Shown piece by piece: positions 33,789 through 41,625 of a DNA stretch of 41,625 bases; the first letter of the stretch is position 1; each line of letters starts with the position of its first letter. The notes under the pieces were generated by a model. The model was given only the letters and a program-made list of their open reading frames with translations, made no database searches and was not told the DNA's origin. The position numbers and the translations under genes are program-made. Source of the stretch: Clostridia bacterium (lineage in GTDB: Bacteria; Bacillota; Clostridia; TANB77; CAG-508); contig JAAWAX010000044.1 in the NCBI GenBank assembly GCA_022792395.1, positions 1-41,625 on the forward strand. The letters are read 5' to 3'.

Positions 33789-35978
33789 TTATTCTATTGT
33801 AGGATTGGTTTCAGGTATTGCAGGTATCTCTTCAGAAGGAACTTCTGGTGTTTGTTGCTGAATTGGAACTTGTGGTTCTGTCGATTCTTGCATTGTAGTA
33901 TTAGTTCCTTTTATCACAATTCTTGCCATAGCATCATAAGTATCTTTTGAAAGTAAGGTGGTTGATATTACTTTTCCATTTAACATTTTAGTTATATACG
34001 TTTCTGTTTTTAATCCATTCGCACCCTTTTGTTTTACAATTTCCGTTCCCTCTGTCAATGTTGCATCTTCTTCATATTTTGTAGTAAATGGAATCGAACC
34101 TACTGTTTTTGTACTAAAGCTAAATGTATATTCATTTTCCTCTTTGATTCCATACATAGATACTGTAGCAATTCCATTTCTAGCACTTGCTACAATTCTA
34201 ACTGGATATTGTCTTGTATTTTTAAATTGAAAATCTGTCAATCCATATACTACTGTTGCATCTCTTCCTGCTGGTAAATAAGAGGTTACAAATTGATGGT
34301 TTCTTCTTTCTACAATTTCTAAATTAGACATTAAAACTGTATTATATAAAGTAGAAGATATTTGGCAAATTCCTCCTCCAATTCCATCTACTACTTCCCC
34401 TCCAGAATAGATTTTTCCATTTCTATATCCAGCAGCTGCTGTTCTAGGTCCTAATGCTTTATTATAAGAAAAAGTATCTCCTGCTAATATTACTTTTCCA
34501 TTTATTTTTTGGCAAGCTATTTCTAAATTAGTCGTTCTATTTACATCACTTGCATCATATCTAGTTGTAAATGTTGCTAATTGATCTGGAAATGCTTCTG
34601 CCCCAATCTTATCAAGTGTTATTTCTGGTTTTGTTATAGTAAGTTTGATAATATATTCTTCTTTTTCTTCTTTTAATTGCTCCCTTGCCACTTCTACATC
34701 AAAATCAATTCCTTCTACTTCTGGATAAATAGTAAATGGGTCTTTGGTATAATAAGCATCTTTTGCTTCTGTATAAACTTCTTCATGTATTTTATCAATA
34801 TCAATTGGCTCTGGTTCTTTATGTTCAACTAGTATTTCAATATAATCTTCTTTTCTATTGATATCATTTAAGTCTTCTTTTACTTCTTTCCATAATTCCT
34901 CTGTATTAATTTTAATTCCTGCTTTTCCTTTTGTTATAATTAATTCATCTTCTTCTATATCATGACTTGATTCTATGATAACACCTGGTAAGTTCACACC
35001 AATGTCTTCTATAGCTTGTTTTGTTACTCCTTCATTTAATGTCATATTAACATCAACATTTCTATTTTTTATTAATGTAAATAAAATTTTATAATTATTA
35101 ATAAATATATTGTCTTTTTTTCCTATTAAAAATGCTTCTTCTACCGCTTTTTCTACTTCATAATTCACTTCCATTAAACTTGGATTTAATGTAGCTTCAT
35201 ATTCTTCATATTTAACATTTATTTCTTTTTCTTTTTTCTGTTGATATATATCTGTTATTTTTTCAGTTGCTTCTTCTTTTGATAAACCAGATACATCGAT
35301 TCCTGAAATCGAAATACCATTTATTATTTTTTCATTATTAATATTAATTAAAGCAAAAATAGTTGAACAAAAAATAAGAACAATTATTACTATACTTGCT
35401 ATTACCGTAGGTATAATCCATTTTTTCTTTTTATCTTCACTCATACTTTTTACTGTCTTTTTTACTTCCTTTGATTTTCCTTCTTTTTTTTCAAATTTTT
35501 GATTCTTATTTTCTTTTTCTTCTTCCTTGTCTTTTTTTCCGTTTTCTTCTATTTTTATATCACTTTCTTTATTTGCATTATCCTTTGGCTTACGATTCGT
35601 TTTTTCATCTTGCTTTTTATTCGTTTTCTTTTTTGATTTACTATTTGTCTCCTCATCTTGCTTTCTATCTGTGTTTTCTTTTGATTCATTATTTGTCTTC
35701 TGGGCTTGTTTTTTATTAGTCTTTTCTTCTTTTGGCTCATTATTTGCTTTTTGGGTTTGTTTTTTATTGGTATTCTCTTTTGACTCATTATTTGCTTTTT
35801 TAGTTTGTTTTTTATTGGCATTTTCTTTCGGCTTATTATTTGCTTTTTTGGTTTGTTTTTTATTGGTATTTTCTTTTGTCTTACTATTTATTTTTTCACT
35901 TTGTTTTTCTTCTACTTTTTCTTCTGCTTTTTCCACGTTTTCTTTTTCCTCCAAATTTTCTTTTACTAACCCTTTCAT
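33789..35978 (-). CDS. VanW-family protein with PG-binding domains, G5-like domain and repetitive cytoplasmic tail
   Basis: 729 residues; ATG at 35978 behind AAGGGGAA. Residues 1-185 are low-complexity, Lys/Asn/Glu/Gln-rich, with about six 16-residue tandem units of the form NKKQTKKANN-PKEN. One membrane helix (about 190-212) follows, so this tail is cytoplasmic. Outside: putative peptidoglycan-binding (PG_binding_4-like) repeats (about 225-460), a VanW domain (about 475-610, with DVNRTTNLEIAC, GDTFSYNKALGPR, GGGICQISSTLYN) and a C-terminal G5-like segment with an acidic, Pro-rich end. VanW proteins are common in Clostridia. They were first seen in vancomycin-resistance clusters and their activity is unknown. 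No van genes are present here. Confidence 0.85.
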   Translation of the reverse strand: MKGLVKENLEEKENVEKAEEKVEEKQSEKINSKTKENTNKKQTKKANNKPKENANKKQTKKANNESKENTNKKQTQKANNEPKEEKTNKKQAQKTNNESKENTDRKQDEETNSKSKKKTNKKQDEKTNRKPKDNANKESDIKIEENGKKDKEEEKENKNQKFEKKEGKSKEVKKTVKSMSEDKKKKWIIPTVIASIVIIVLIFCSTIFALININNEKIINGISISGIDVSGLSKEEATEKITDIYQQKKEKEINVKYEEYEATLNPSLMEVNYEVEKAVEEAFLIGKKDNIFINNYKILFTLIKNRNVDVNMTLNEGVTKQAIEDIGVNLPGVIIESSHDIEEDELIITKGKAGIKINTEELWKEVKEDLNDINRKEDYIEILVEHKEPEPIDIDKIHEEVYTEAKDAYYTKDPFTIYPEVEGIDFDVEVAREQLKEEKEEYIIKLTITKPEITLDKIGAEAFPDQLATFTTRYDASDVNRTTNLEIACQKINGKVILAGDTFSYNKALGPRTAAAGYRNGKIYSGGEVVDGIGGGICQISSTLYNTVLMSNLEIVERRNHQFVTSYLPAGRDATVVYGLTDFQFKNTRQYPVRIVASARNGIATVSMYGIKEENEYTFSFSTKTVGSIPFTTKYEEDATLTEGTEIVKQKGANGLKTETYITKMLNGKVISTTLLSKDTYDAMARIVIKGTNTTMQESTEPQVPIQQQTPEVPSEEIPAIPETNPTIE
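35560..35890. repeat. 48-bp minisatellite inside the VanW gene
   Basis: About six to seven imperfect 48-bp units encode the 16-residue NKKQxxKxNNxxKENx repeat of the cytoplasmic tail. The units differ mostly by point changes plus one added codon, consistent with slippage. Confidence 0.8.
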
Positions 35979-36141
35979 AGTGAATTTCCCCTTCTTATTA
36001 TTCTACTTAAATCTTATCACAAACTGCTCTTTTTTACAACTATGTATGCATAAATTGTTTATTTAATATTATGTTTTTTATTCTTTATTATTCCTTTTTG
36101 ACAAAATCTTTAATTTTTTTCAAATTTTTTCACAAAAATAC

Positions 36142-36170
36142 TTGAACATTGTAAAATTTAATATTATAAT
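36142..36170 (+). promoter_or_regulatory. Promoter of the CBM gene
   Basis: TTGAAC (36142-36147), 17-bp spacer, TATAAT (36165-36170). Confidence 0.65.
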
Positions 36171-36205
36171 GTTGAAAGCAAAAGATAAATAAGGAGAGAA
36201 ATCAC

Positions 36206-36682
36206 ATGGAATTAACTAAAAACATATTTTTTAATACCGATAAATTAGTTGAAAATAGTAAAGTAAAAATATCTTATACGGGAAAACTTTTTCAAGAATC
36301 TTCTGAAGAAGTTTCTATTCATTATGGTTTTGGATTAAATTGGGATAATGTAAATGATATAAAAATGGAAAAAACAGATTTAGGATTCCAAGCTGAAATA
36401 GAGTTAGGAGAAGGAGAAACTTTTAATTTTTGTTTCAATAATGGAAATGACTGTTGGGATAATAATGATGGACAAAACTATGTTTTTCCATTAGAAAAAG
36501 TACAATCTGAATTACTTGTTTTAGAAGATGAACCTGTCGCATTAGGTTCTGCTAAAAAATTAAGAAGATCTTATTTATGGAGTAAAAAAGTCCGTTTAGC
36601 AGTTTATAAAATTATTACTTATCTTCCAAAAATAATTTCTGGAAATTATAAAAGAAAATTAACCAATACCGAAAATACTTAA
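36206..36682 (+). CDS. Cytoplasmic carbohydrate-binding module protein (CBM25/CBM53-like)
   Basis: 158 residues, start after AAGGAGAGAAATCAC. Residues about 12-100 form a beta-sandwich with the starch-binding CBM25/53 pattern: VSIHYGFGLNWDNV, a FNFCFNNGNDCWDNNDGQNY block with aromatic ligands, then VFPLE. A basic helical tail (about 115-155) follows. There is no signal peptide and no catalytic domain, so it acts inside the cell, possibly binding glycogen. No glycogen enzymes are nearby. Confidence 0.75.
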   Translation: MELTKNIFFNTDKLVENSKVKISYTGKLFQESSEEVSIHYGFGLNWDNVNDIKMEKTDLGFQAEIELGEGETFNFCFNNGNDCWDNNDGQNYVFPLEKVQSELLVLEDEPVALGSAKKLRRSYLWSKKVRLAVYKIITYLPKIISGNYKRKLTNTENT

Positions 36683-36711
36683 AAACGACTTTAAAAAGTC
36701 GTTTTTTTGAT
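36680..36711. terminator. Terminator of the CBM gene
   Basis: AAAAACGACTTT and AAAGTCGTTTTTTT form a tight hairpin directly at the stop. Also usable by the convergent SDR gene. Confidence 0.75.
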
Positions 36712-36748
36712 AATTTTTGTTTTTAAAAAGATTTTCCTAAAAACTTTT

Positions 36749-37480
36749 TTATACAATTGCCCAACCTCCATTAATAGAAATAACTTGACCTGTTGTATAA
36801 TTATCTTCTATTAACCATTTCACACATTTTGCAATATCGCTTACATGTCCAATTTTTTCTAATGGTATTTCCTCTTTTATTTCTTCTAATTCCTCTTTTG
36901 AAAACTTGTTATTCATTTCTGTCTGAATCATTCCTGGTGCAATGCTATTTACTCTAATATTAGAAGGTCCTAACTCTTTAGCCAATGCCTTTGTCAGTCC
37001 ATTCATTCCCGCTTTAGAAATAGAATATAATACTTCTAATGAGGCACCTATTATCCCCCATATCGATGATATATTAATAATGCAACCTTCTTTGTTATGT
37101 ATCATATTAGGTATTACTTCTTGTGACATAACAAATGCAGAATATAAGTTAGTATTTATGACTCGATTCCAATCTTCATCTGTTTCATCTGTAAACATTT
37201 TGTATTCACTAATTCCTGCATTATTTACTAAAATATCTATTTTTTTGTATTTTTCTAAAGCAAATTGAACCAATTTATGTGCTTCTTCTCTTTTTGATAT
37301 GTCTGCTTTCACGATATCTATTATGATATTTTCTTTTTCTAATTCGTTTTTTAATTCCTTTGCTTCTTTTTCAGAGTGATTATAATTTGCTATTACTTTT
37401 ATTTCGCTTTTTGCTAATTGTTTTGCTATTTCTCTTCCAATTCCTCTGGATGCTCCTGTTATGATAGCAACTCTTTCCAT
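36749..37480 (-). CDS. Short-chain dehydrogenase/reductase (FabG-like)
   Basis: 243 residues. ATG at 37480 behind GAAGGAGGCATAAAAT. Classical SDR: TGASRGIG nucleotide-binding loop, NNAG, catalytic Ser in NISSIWG, and YxxxK in YSISKAG. The C-terminus NGGWAIV is typical of FabG-type reductases. NADPH-dependent 3-oxoacyl reduction is possible, but there are no fatty-acid genes nearby. Firmicutes also use a FabG-like SDR (YmfI) as the EF-P 5-aminopentanone reductase, a second possibility. Confidence 0.85.
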   Translation of the reverse strand: MERVAIITGASRGIGREIAKQLAKSEIKVIANYNHSEKEAKELKNELEKENIIIDIVKADISKREEAHKLVQFALEKYKKIDILVNNAGISEYKMFTDETDEDWNRVINTNLYSAFVMSQEVIPNMIHNKEGCIINISSIWGIIGASLEVLYSISKAGMNGLTKALAKELGPSNIRVNSIAPGMIQTEMNNKFSKEELEEIKEEIPLEKIGHVSDIAKCVKWLIEDNYTTGQVISINGGWAIV

Positions 37481-37714
37481 ATTTTATGCCTCCTTCTCTT
37501 TCTTTCATTATAGTAATTTTCTCTTTTTATTGCAACTCTTTTCCACATTTTAATACTAAATTGTTGATAAATTTTTTAACATCATACCGAATCCTTTACT
37601 TGTAATTATTTTCGTTTTATCTTATTTTTATTTATCTATTTTAGCTTACGGATACTATTATTTGATTAAAATTGGTACATAAAAGAAAATATTAATCTAG
37701 AAGCTCATATTTGC

Positions 37715-37743
37715 TTGACATAATATGTAAAATATGGTATTAT
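37715..37743 (+). promoter_or_regulatory. Promoter of the 108-aa gene
   Basis: TTGACA (37715-37720), 17-bp spacer, TATTAT (37738-37743). Confidence 0.7.
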
Positions 37744-37777
37744 TATAAGTGGATAATATTGTAAGGGAGGTGGCTCT

Positions 37778-38104
37778 ATGACAGGCTCGGAGATTCGACA
37801 AAAAATAAATGATACTAAATTTGGACAAAAAGCAATTGCTTTTAGCAAGGAGCTATTTTTGAAATTAGATACTCCGGCTTCGGCTTTAGAATTTTTAACT
37901 TTCTATTGCGTGTTACTATCATCTAAAGAATACCAAGATGATGAAGACAAATTATATGAGCATAAGTTATTCAAAACTTATTCTCTTGTCAAATCGAAAT
38001 TAGAAAATAATGGCCGGATATGTTCTACAGAGTTCTTAAAAAATCCACCGGAGAATATTGTTTTTAATCTCCAGGACAACACTTGCTCTATTTCAGAAGA
38101 ATAG
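37778..38104 (+). CDS. Hypothetical protein, compositionally foreign (108 aa)
   Basis: Not recognised. ATG after GGGAGGTGGCTCT. Soluble, probably helical in its first 80 residues, with a Cys-containing C-terminus. One in-frame CGG (38015-38017) and higher GC than adjacent genes. It has its own TTGACA promoter and a strong terminator (AGCGGTTTGCAA stem). Same solo-cassette pattern as the genes at 855, 7127, 21224 and 33095. Confidence 0.65.
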   Translation: MTGSEIRQKINDTKFGQKAIAFSKELFLKLDTPASALEFLTFYCVLLSSKEYQDDEDKLYEHKLFKTYSLVKSKLENNGRICSTEFLKNPPENIVFNLQDNTCSISEE

Positions 38105-38108
38105 AGCT

Positions 38109-38146
38109 AGCGGTTTGCAATTTTACATTTGCAAACCGCTTTTTCA
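38109..38146 (+). terminator. Terminator of the 108-aa gene
   Basis: AGCGGTTTGCAA and TTGCAAACCGCT arms followed by TTTTTC, directly after the gene. Confidence 0.8.
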
Positions 38147-38154
38147 TTGTAATC

Positions 38155-39057
38155 TTAACCAATTTCTCTTTGATCACTTTCTCTTGCAATTTTATACTTA
38201 TCTGTATGTTGCAATCTATTAGCCTCTTCAACATTTTTTGATACTCTTTCAAACTCTGCTACCTCTAATTCACATATTCTTCTATTTTTCTCTTCTGGTG
38301 TTAATTGGGGATCTCTCATAATATTATCAATTAATACTTGACTAACATCATAAACCGTGAAGAATTTTTCTATTTTACTGTTTTTGGTATCATTTCCTTT
38401 TAGAACTTGTATTGTTGATAAAGCTCTTCTAGCTTCTGATGGTGTAAGTTCTAAAGCTCCAGCAGCATAGTGAACAATTTTATTAGGAATGGCTCCATTG
38501 TTTCTCTTAAACATAGAATCATATACATCCATAATACCATTTTTTTCATATTTTTTATAAGATGCTTTCGCTCTCTTAAATTCTTCTTCACTAATTTCAT
38601 ATTCATTAAGAGCACTTTTTTTATCTTTACTATTTTCGTTTACTTGGCCAAGTGCAACATACAAAGAAAAATTTTCTATTACAGCTACAGCATCTAAATC
38701 AGCTTCCTTAATTTTTTTATCATTTTGTGTTTCATAAATCACATCACTTACTATTTTTCTACCTTTTTGAGTTCTTATATCTCGTAAATCTAAATCTGGA
38801 TTTTCTTGTTTTATTCTCATTATGGTAGAACTAAATTTTTTAAATCTTTCCACTAAACTTTTTCTATTTTTAAATTCTATTCCGTTCTTTTTGTATAAAT
38901 ATGCTAGTTTAAATAGGCCTCCTATTTTATCTACACTATTTTCTTGTGTATACTCCTCATATATAGCTAATTCAGACAAATACGTTTTGTATTTATCATA
39001 TGCCTTTCTATCTTCTTCATCGATTATTCTATCTCTAGCATTCTTTATTTTTCTCAT
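38155..39057 (-). CDS. Hypothetical helical protein (300 aa)
   Basis: Not recognised. ATG at 39057 behind AAAGGAAGTG. Strongly charged and predicted mostly alpha-helical, without membrane helices or a signal peptide. A Gly-rich or catalytic motif is not evident. AT-rich host-like codon use, no in-frame CGG. It lies in the accessory stretch next to the tRNA-Thr islands and converges on the 108-aa gene. Function unknown. Confidence 0.6.
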   Translation of the reverse strand: MRKIKNARDRIIDEEDRKAYDKYKTYLSELAIYEEYTQENSVDKIGGLFKLAYLYKKNGIEFKNRKSLVERFKKFSSTIMRIKQENPDLDLRDIRTQKGRKIVSDVIYETQNDKKIKEADLDAVAVIENFSLYVALGQVNENSKDKKSALNEYEISEEEFKRAKASYKKYEKNGIMDVYDSMFKRNNGAIPNKIVHYAAGALELTPSEARRALSTIQVLKGNDTKNSKIEKFFTVYDVSQVLIDNIMRDPQLTPEEKNRRICELEVAEFERVSKNVEEANRLQHTDKYKIARESDQREIG

Positions 39058-39272
39058 ACGTATTCACTTCCTTTATACTTTTGTATCCACATTACCATTT
39101 TACCATATTTTAGCCCAAAAATCAATCATATTTATATACTCATATAACATTTTTTAGTAAGAAAATATAAGTTAAAGTAAAAAAGAAGAAATAGATCCTC
39201 TTAAGAAAAAATCTTAAAATAGACTGAAAAACCTTCTAAATTTATGATATAATCGATTGAGGAGGAAAAATT

Positions 39273-39671
39273 ATGAAACCACCTACTAAAATTCAAATAA
39301 TAAAAGCAATATGGTATGTAATTATATTTATACTAACAATATTTTTTACTTTAATGATAGCACCTAATATTAATAAAATTTGTTTTAAGTTAATTGAAAA
39401 GTTTTCGTTGATAAGTGATTCTTCAAGATTAGCAGTCTTATTTGTCCCAATTGTAATTTATGGAGGATTATTGTTTATTATGGATCCAATAGTAATAATA
39501 CAACTTATTAAATTAGTAAATAAATATATCATAATTTATAAAGAAGATAGTGACACACAAAAGATAAAAAAAAGAATTAGATTATTGTTCATGATTGGAA
39601 TTTTTATAATTATAATTCCCGTAATATTTATTTTGTATTTAGCAACACATGTTTCGTTTTTTCATCCCTAA
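39273..39671 (+). CDS. Hypothetical membrane protein (132 aa)
   Basis: Not recognised. ATG after TTGAGGAGG (39257-39265), with TATAAT at 39248-39253. Three hydrophobic helices (about 10-32, 50-75 and 100-125), with a basic loop (KIKKRIR) before the last. No family motif. It sits just inside the left att-like repeat. Confidence 0.6.
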   Translation: MKPPTKIQIIKAIWYVIIFILTIFFTLMIAPNINKICFKLIEKFSLISDSSRLAVLFVPIVIYGGLLFIMDPIVIIQLIKLVNKYIIIYKEDSDTQKIKKRIRLLFMIGIFIIIIPVIFILYLATHVSFFHP

Positions 39672-39813
39672 AATCAATAATTTTGAGCATTTTTACTTAA
39701 AATTTTTAACCAATTAAAAAGTTGAGACAAGAATCTTCTTAAGTATCTCACCCCAACTATTTGACTTTGAGCCAAAAAATATTGGTATTTTTATACCAAT
39801 AAAAAGTTTAAAA

Positions 39814-39895
39814 GTCAGCAATCAAGACTATTTCAAGACTACTGACAATATTGGAGCCACTTCTCAGATTCGAACTGAGGACCCCCGCATTACAA
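39814..39895. repeat. att-like direct repeat, left copy, with truncated tRNA-Thr 3' end
   Basis: 82 bp, 81 of 82 identical to 41421-41502. It contains the last 44 nt of tRNA-Thr (39852-39895, minus strand), cut in the anticodon loop, plus 38 bp of element end carrying two CAAGACTA direct repeats. The 506-bp gap 39672-40177 holds this repeat, a hairpin (ATTGGTAT/ATACCAAT) just to its left, and the promoter of the next gene. Confidence 0.85.
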
Positions 39896-40177
39896 AGTAG
39901 TTTTGCTGACTTTTTCTATTATTTCTTCACTGATACTACTATCAGTATATCCTCTTGTTTCTTATATTTCAACGGTTTTCAAAAAATTTATTATAAATTA
40001 AAATGAATTAGAGAAAGTTATTTAGAATTATTTTAAGTTATGTTTTTTGGTAATAATTAGGGACTAATTTTGCTATTTCCCAGTTATTTTGATAATTTTG
40101 AAAAAACTTTGTAAGTATATAGATAGTTTAAAATAAAAATGTTATAATAAAAATAACTTTTATACAAGGAGAAAAAA

Positions 40178-41359
40178 ATGGAATCTTTTTGCTATCATGG
40201 AATTGGAGAAAATTTATTAAAATATGAAAGTATAATGAAAAATGGAATTTTATCAACACAGAGAGCTCAAAACATTGATGCTTATAATAAAAATGGAGGC
40301 GTAAATCATAATGGAAATGATAGAATTTCTGTAGCTGTACCACATGATATCAATCAATGGGGAGCATTAAATTTATATATATTAGAAAATGGGATATCAT
40401 TTAAAGTACAAGACTGTCCCTATACTTTAGCAAGTGCTACTAACAATTCTTCTGAATATTTTGATGAGGCATTTATAGATGAACAAATACCAGTAGAAAA
40501 TATTTCAGGAATAATAGTAAACAGTGAACTAAGAACAAAGAAAATTAGAGAACTTTCAACAATTGGCTCTCCTGCTAACAATGAAGTAGTAAATATTTCT
40601 AAAAATATAATACGACAATTACAAGCACAAGGCATTAAAGAAGAAGAATTTAATGATGTATATGAATTAATTGATGAATATACAACAATATTTAATAACA
40701 CTAATTTGGATTTTTTAGAACAAGATAAACAATTACTGCTTATACGAAAAAAAATTGATTCAATAATTTCAATGGCTGTTGAAGAATTATATAAGCAGAG
40801 ATGTGGAAAAGAAGATGTAAGTGTTTTAGATATAATAGAATTATATAATGATAAAAATTTACCAATATATGACGAAAATGATATTATAAGAGAATGTAAT
40901 GGAAAAATTGTAAAAGAATTTTCTGCTAATGAACTAGATACTACCATTAATGAAAACCAAGAAGTAGAAGAACATAAATTAAATGCAATTATAGAATCTG
41001 AAAAAAAACCTAGTTTAGAATATGAGACAATCCAATTTCAGGAGCAAGAAAAATCCTTAACAGTTATCCCAGAAAAAAAACGAATTACTACTTGGTTTAA
41101 AGAAAAATGGATATTGATTAAAGAAAGATTTAGTAACCATAAAAATATAATGAAAAAACATGATGAAAAAATAGAATCTAATAATAGTAATAAAGGTATA
41201 ACAAGTAATCTAAAAAATTTAAAAGTTAATAATAAAAATAATCAAATAGAAAAAAAGGCTTTGGAATCAATAAAAAGGAAAGAACAATTTGAAATTGCAA
41301 AGAAATTAGCAAAAAAGAAGAATATTGAAACAAATAATGAAAAAGATGAAAGATATTAA
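40178..41359 (+). CDS. Putative ADP-ribosyltransferase-like protein (393 aa), cargo of a tRNA-Thr island
   Basis: ATG after AAGGAGAAAAAA; TATAAT near 40142. The N-terminal ~120 residues recall the PARP/KptA/DarT-type ADP-ribosyltransferase fold: YHGIGENLLKYESIMKNGIL (compare the HG-T...I...GL strand-helix), then DRISVAV, then ISFKV, then EAFIDEQIPVENISGIIV. These are weak resemblances, and the catalytic set cannot be confirmed by eye. Residues 150-250 are helical. The C-terminus (about 310-393) is very basic and Lys/Asn-rich, suggesting nucleic-acid or ribosome contact. It is the only gene between two copies of the att-like repeat, so it is the sole cargo of a small island. A toxin or anti-phage effector role is a hypothesis. 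Confidence 0.5.
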   Translation: MESFCYHGIGENLLKYESIMKNGILSTQRAQNIDAYNKNGGVNHNGNDRISVAVPHDINQWGALNLYILENGISFKVQDCPYTLASATNNSSEYFDEAFIDEQIPVENISGIIVNSELRTKKIRELSTIGSPANNEVVNISKNIIRQLQAQGIKEEEFNDVYELIDEYTTIFNNTNLDFLEQDKQLLLIRKKIDSIISMAVEELYKQRCGKEDVSVLDIIELYNDKNLPIYDENDIIRECNGKIVKEFSANELDTTINENQEVEEHKLNAIIESEKKPSLEYETIQFQEQEKSLTVIPEKKRITTWFKEKWILIKERFSNHKNIMKKHDEKIESNNSNKGITSNLKNLKVNNKNNQIEKKALESIKRKEQFEIAKKLAKKKNIETNNEKDERY

Positions 41360-41420
41360 GGTTTATAATATTAGTTGGGGTAGATAAAACTCCAACTATT
41401 GACTTTGAACCACAAAAAAA

Positions 41421-41502
41421 GCCAGCAATCAAGACTATTTCAAGACTACTGACAATATTGGAGCCACTTCTCAGATTCGAACTGAGGACCCCCGCATTAC
41501 AA
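41421..41502. repeat. att-like direct repeat, right copy, overlapping intact tRNA-Thr
   Basis: 82 bp; includes the 3' half of the intact tRNA-Thr (up to the anticodon loop) and 38 bp beyond its CCA end. Homology to the left copy extends weakly further left, through CAACTATT-GACTTTGA and a preceding AGTTG/CAACT hairpin. Confidence 0.85.
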
Positions 41503-41535
41503 GTGCGGTGCTCTGGCCAACTGAGCTAAAGTGGC
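41459..41535 (-). tRNA. tRNA-Thr (anticodon TGT)
   Basis: 77 nt including an encoded CCA. Cloverleaf: acceptor GCCACTT/AAGTGGC, D stem GCTC/GAGC, anticodon stem CCGCA/TGCGG with loop CTTGTAA, T arm CTCAG-TTCGAAT-CTGAG, discriminator T. Its 3' half is the integration target duplicated at 39852-39895. Confidence 0.95.
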
Positions 41536-41625
41536 ATATTAAATTGGTGAACCGAACCGTTTAACAAACGTAAACGGGTCAGTTACTAAATTACTTTCTA
41601 TATCTTACACCTGGTCTATGTTTAT

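Noticed and set aside
35560..35890. CRISPR-like regular repeats
   Set aside because: The 48-bp units are contiguous, in frame and coding, with no unique spacers. No cas gene is nearby.
33789..35978. Vancomycin resistance locus
   Set aside because: VanW-domain proteins are common in Clostridia. No vanA/B ligase, vanH, vanX or vanRS genes are present.
35527..36066. Long plus-strand reading frame rich in Phe, Ser and Leu opposite the VanW gene
   Set aside because: It is the complement of the lysine/asparagine-rich repeats; it has no ribosome binding site and the VanW frame has clear domains.
41548..41582. Possible second tRNA next to tRNA-Thr (TTGGTGAACCGAACC)
   Set aside because: The 3' TGG/CCA-like end is not followed by a T loop, anticodon stem or D arm of correct spacing.

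Overview
The window is very AT-rich and has Firmicutes-type genes: strong AAAGGAGG-like ribosome binding sites, clean TTGACA/TATAAT promoters, a VanW/PG-binding protein, an HD-GYP regulator, a P1B ATPase, DUF378 and YhgE-like proteins. A Clostridia-like, probably gut-associated, low-GC Gram-positive is the best guess. That rests on gene style and on the reductase-terminated NRPS, not on a phylogenetic marker.

Layout. 1-0.7 kb: tail of a mobile element (C-terminus of an unknown gene, then tnpV). 0.8-1.4 kb: a four-repeat DnaJ-type zinc-finger protein and a probable small RNA. 1.4-6.7 kb: a GNAT acetyltransferase, an MMPL exporter with its secreted YhgE-like partner, and a divergent TetR regulator with two operators. 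7.1-10.4 kb: an orphan 207-aa gene, an M23 peptidase and an HtrA protease that needs a +1 frameshift. 10.5-21.1 kb: a 2492-aa C-A-T-C-A-T-R NRPS overlapping a 7TM-PAS histidine kinase, followed by an HD-GYP response regulator. 21.2-26.6 kb: an orphan 107-aa gene, tex (two +1 shifts), a deoxycytidylate deaminase (one +1 shift), an ABC-F protein and a DUF378 protein. 26.8-32.7 kb: a CapA-like protein, CorA, a metal-resistance set (ArsR/CadC, HMA protein, P1B ATPase) and an isochorismatase-like hydrolase. 32.8-37.5 kb: tRNA-Lys, a lipoprotein, a VanW protein with a repetitive lysine/asparagine-rich tail, a starch-binding-like CBM protein and an SDR. 37.7-41.6 kb: accessory genes ending in tRNA-Thr, with an 82-bp att-like direct repeat enclosing one gene that may be an ADP-ribosyltransferase.

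The most striking signal is at the codon level. By eye, roughly 11,000 codons of native-looking genes contain no in-frame CGG except at four places. Each of those four is exactly where a gene (htrA, tex twice, the deaminase) falls out of frame and is restored by skipping the C and reading GGA or GGG (Gly). Five short genes of different base composition carry six ordinary in-frame CGG codons. This suggests either a host in which CGG is an unassigned or hungry codon that triggers +1 frameshifting, or an unusually specific sequencing artefact.

Two families of structured intergenic repeats are also present: a 119-bp element (two copies in opposite orientation, with compensatory changes) and a long hairpin family (three copies). 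Several orphan genes each have their own promoter and terminator and look like separately acquired cassettes.
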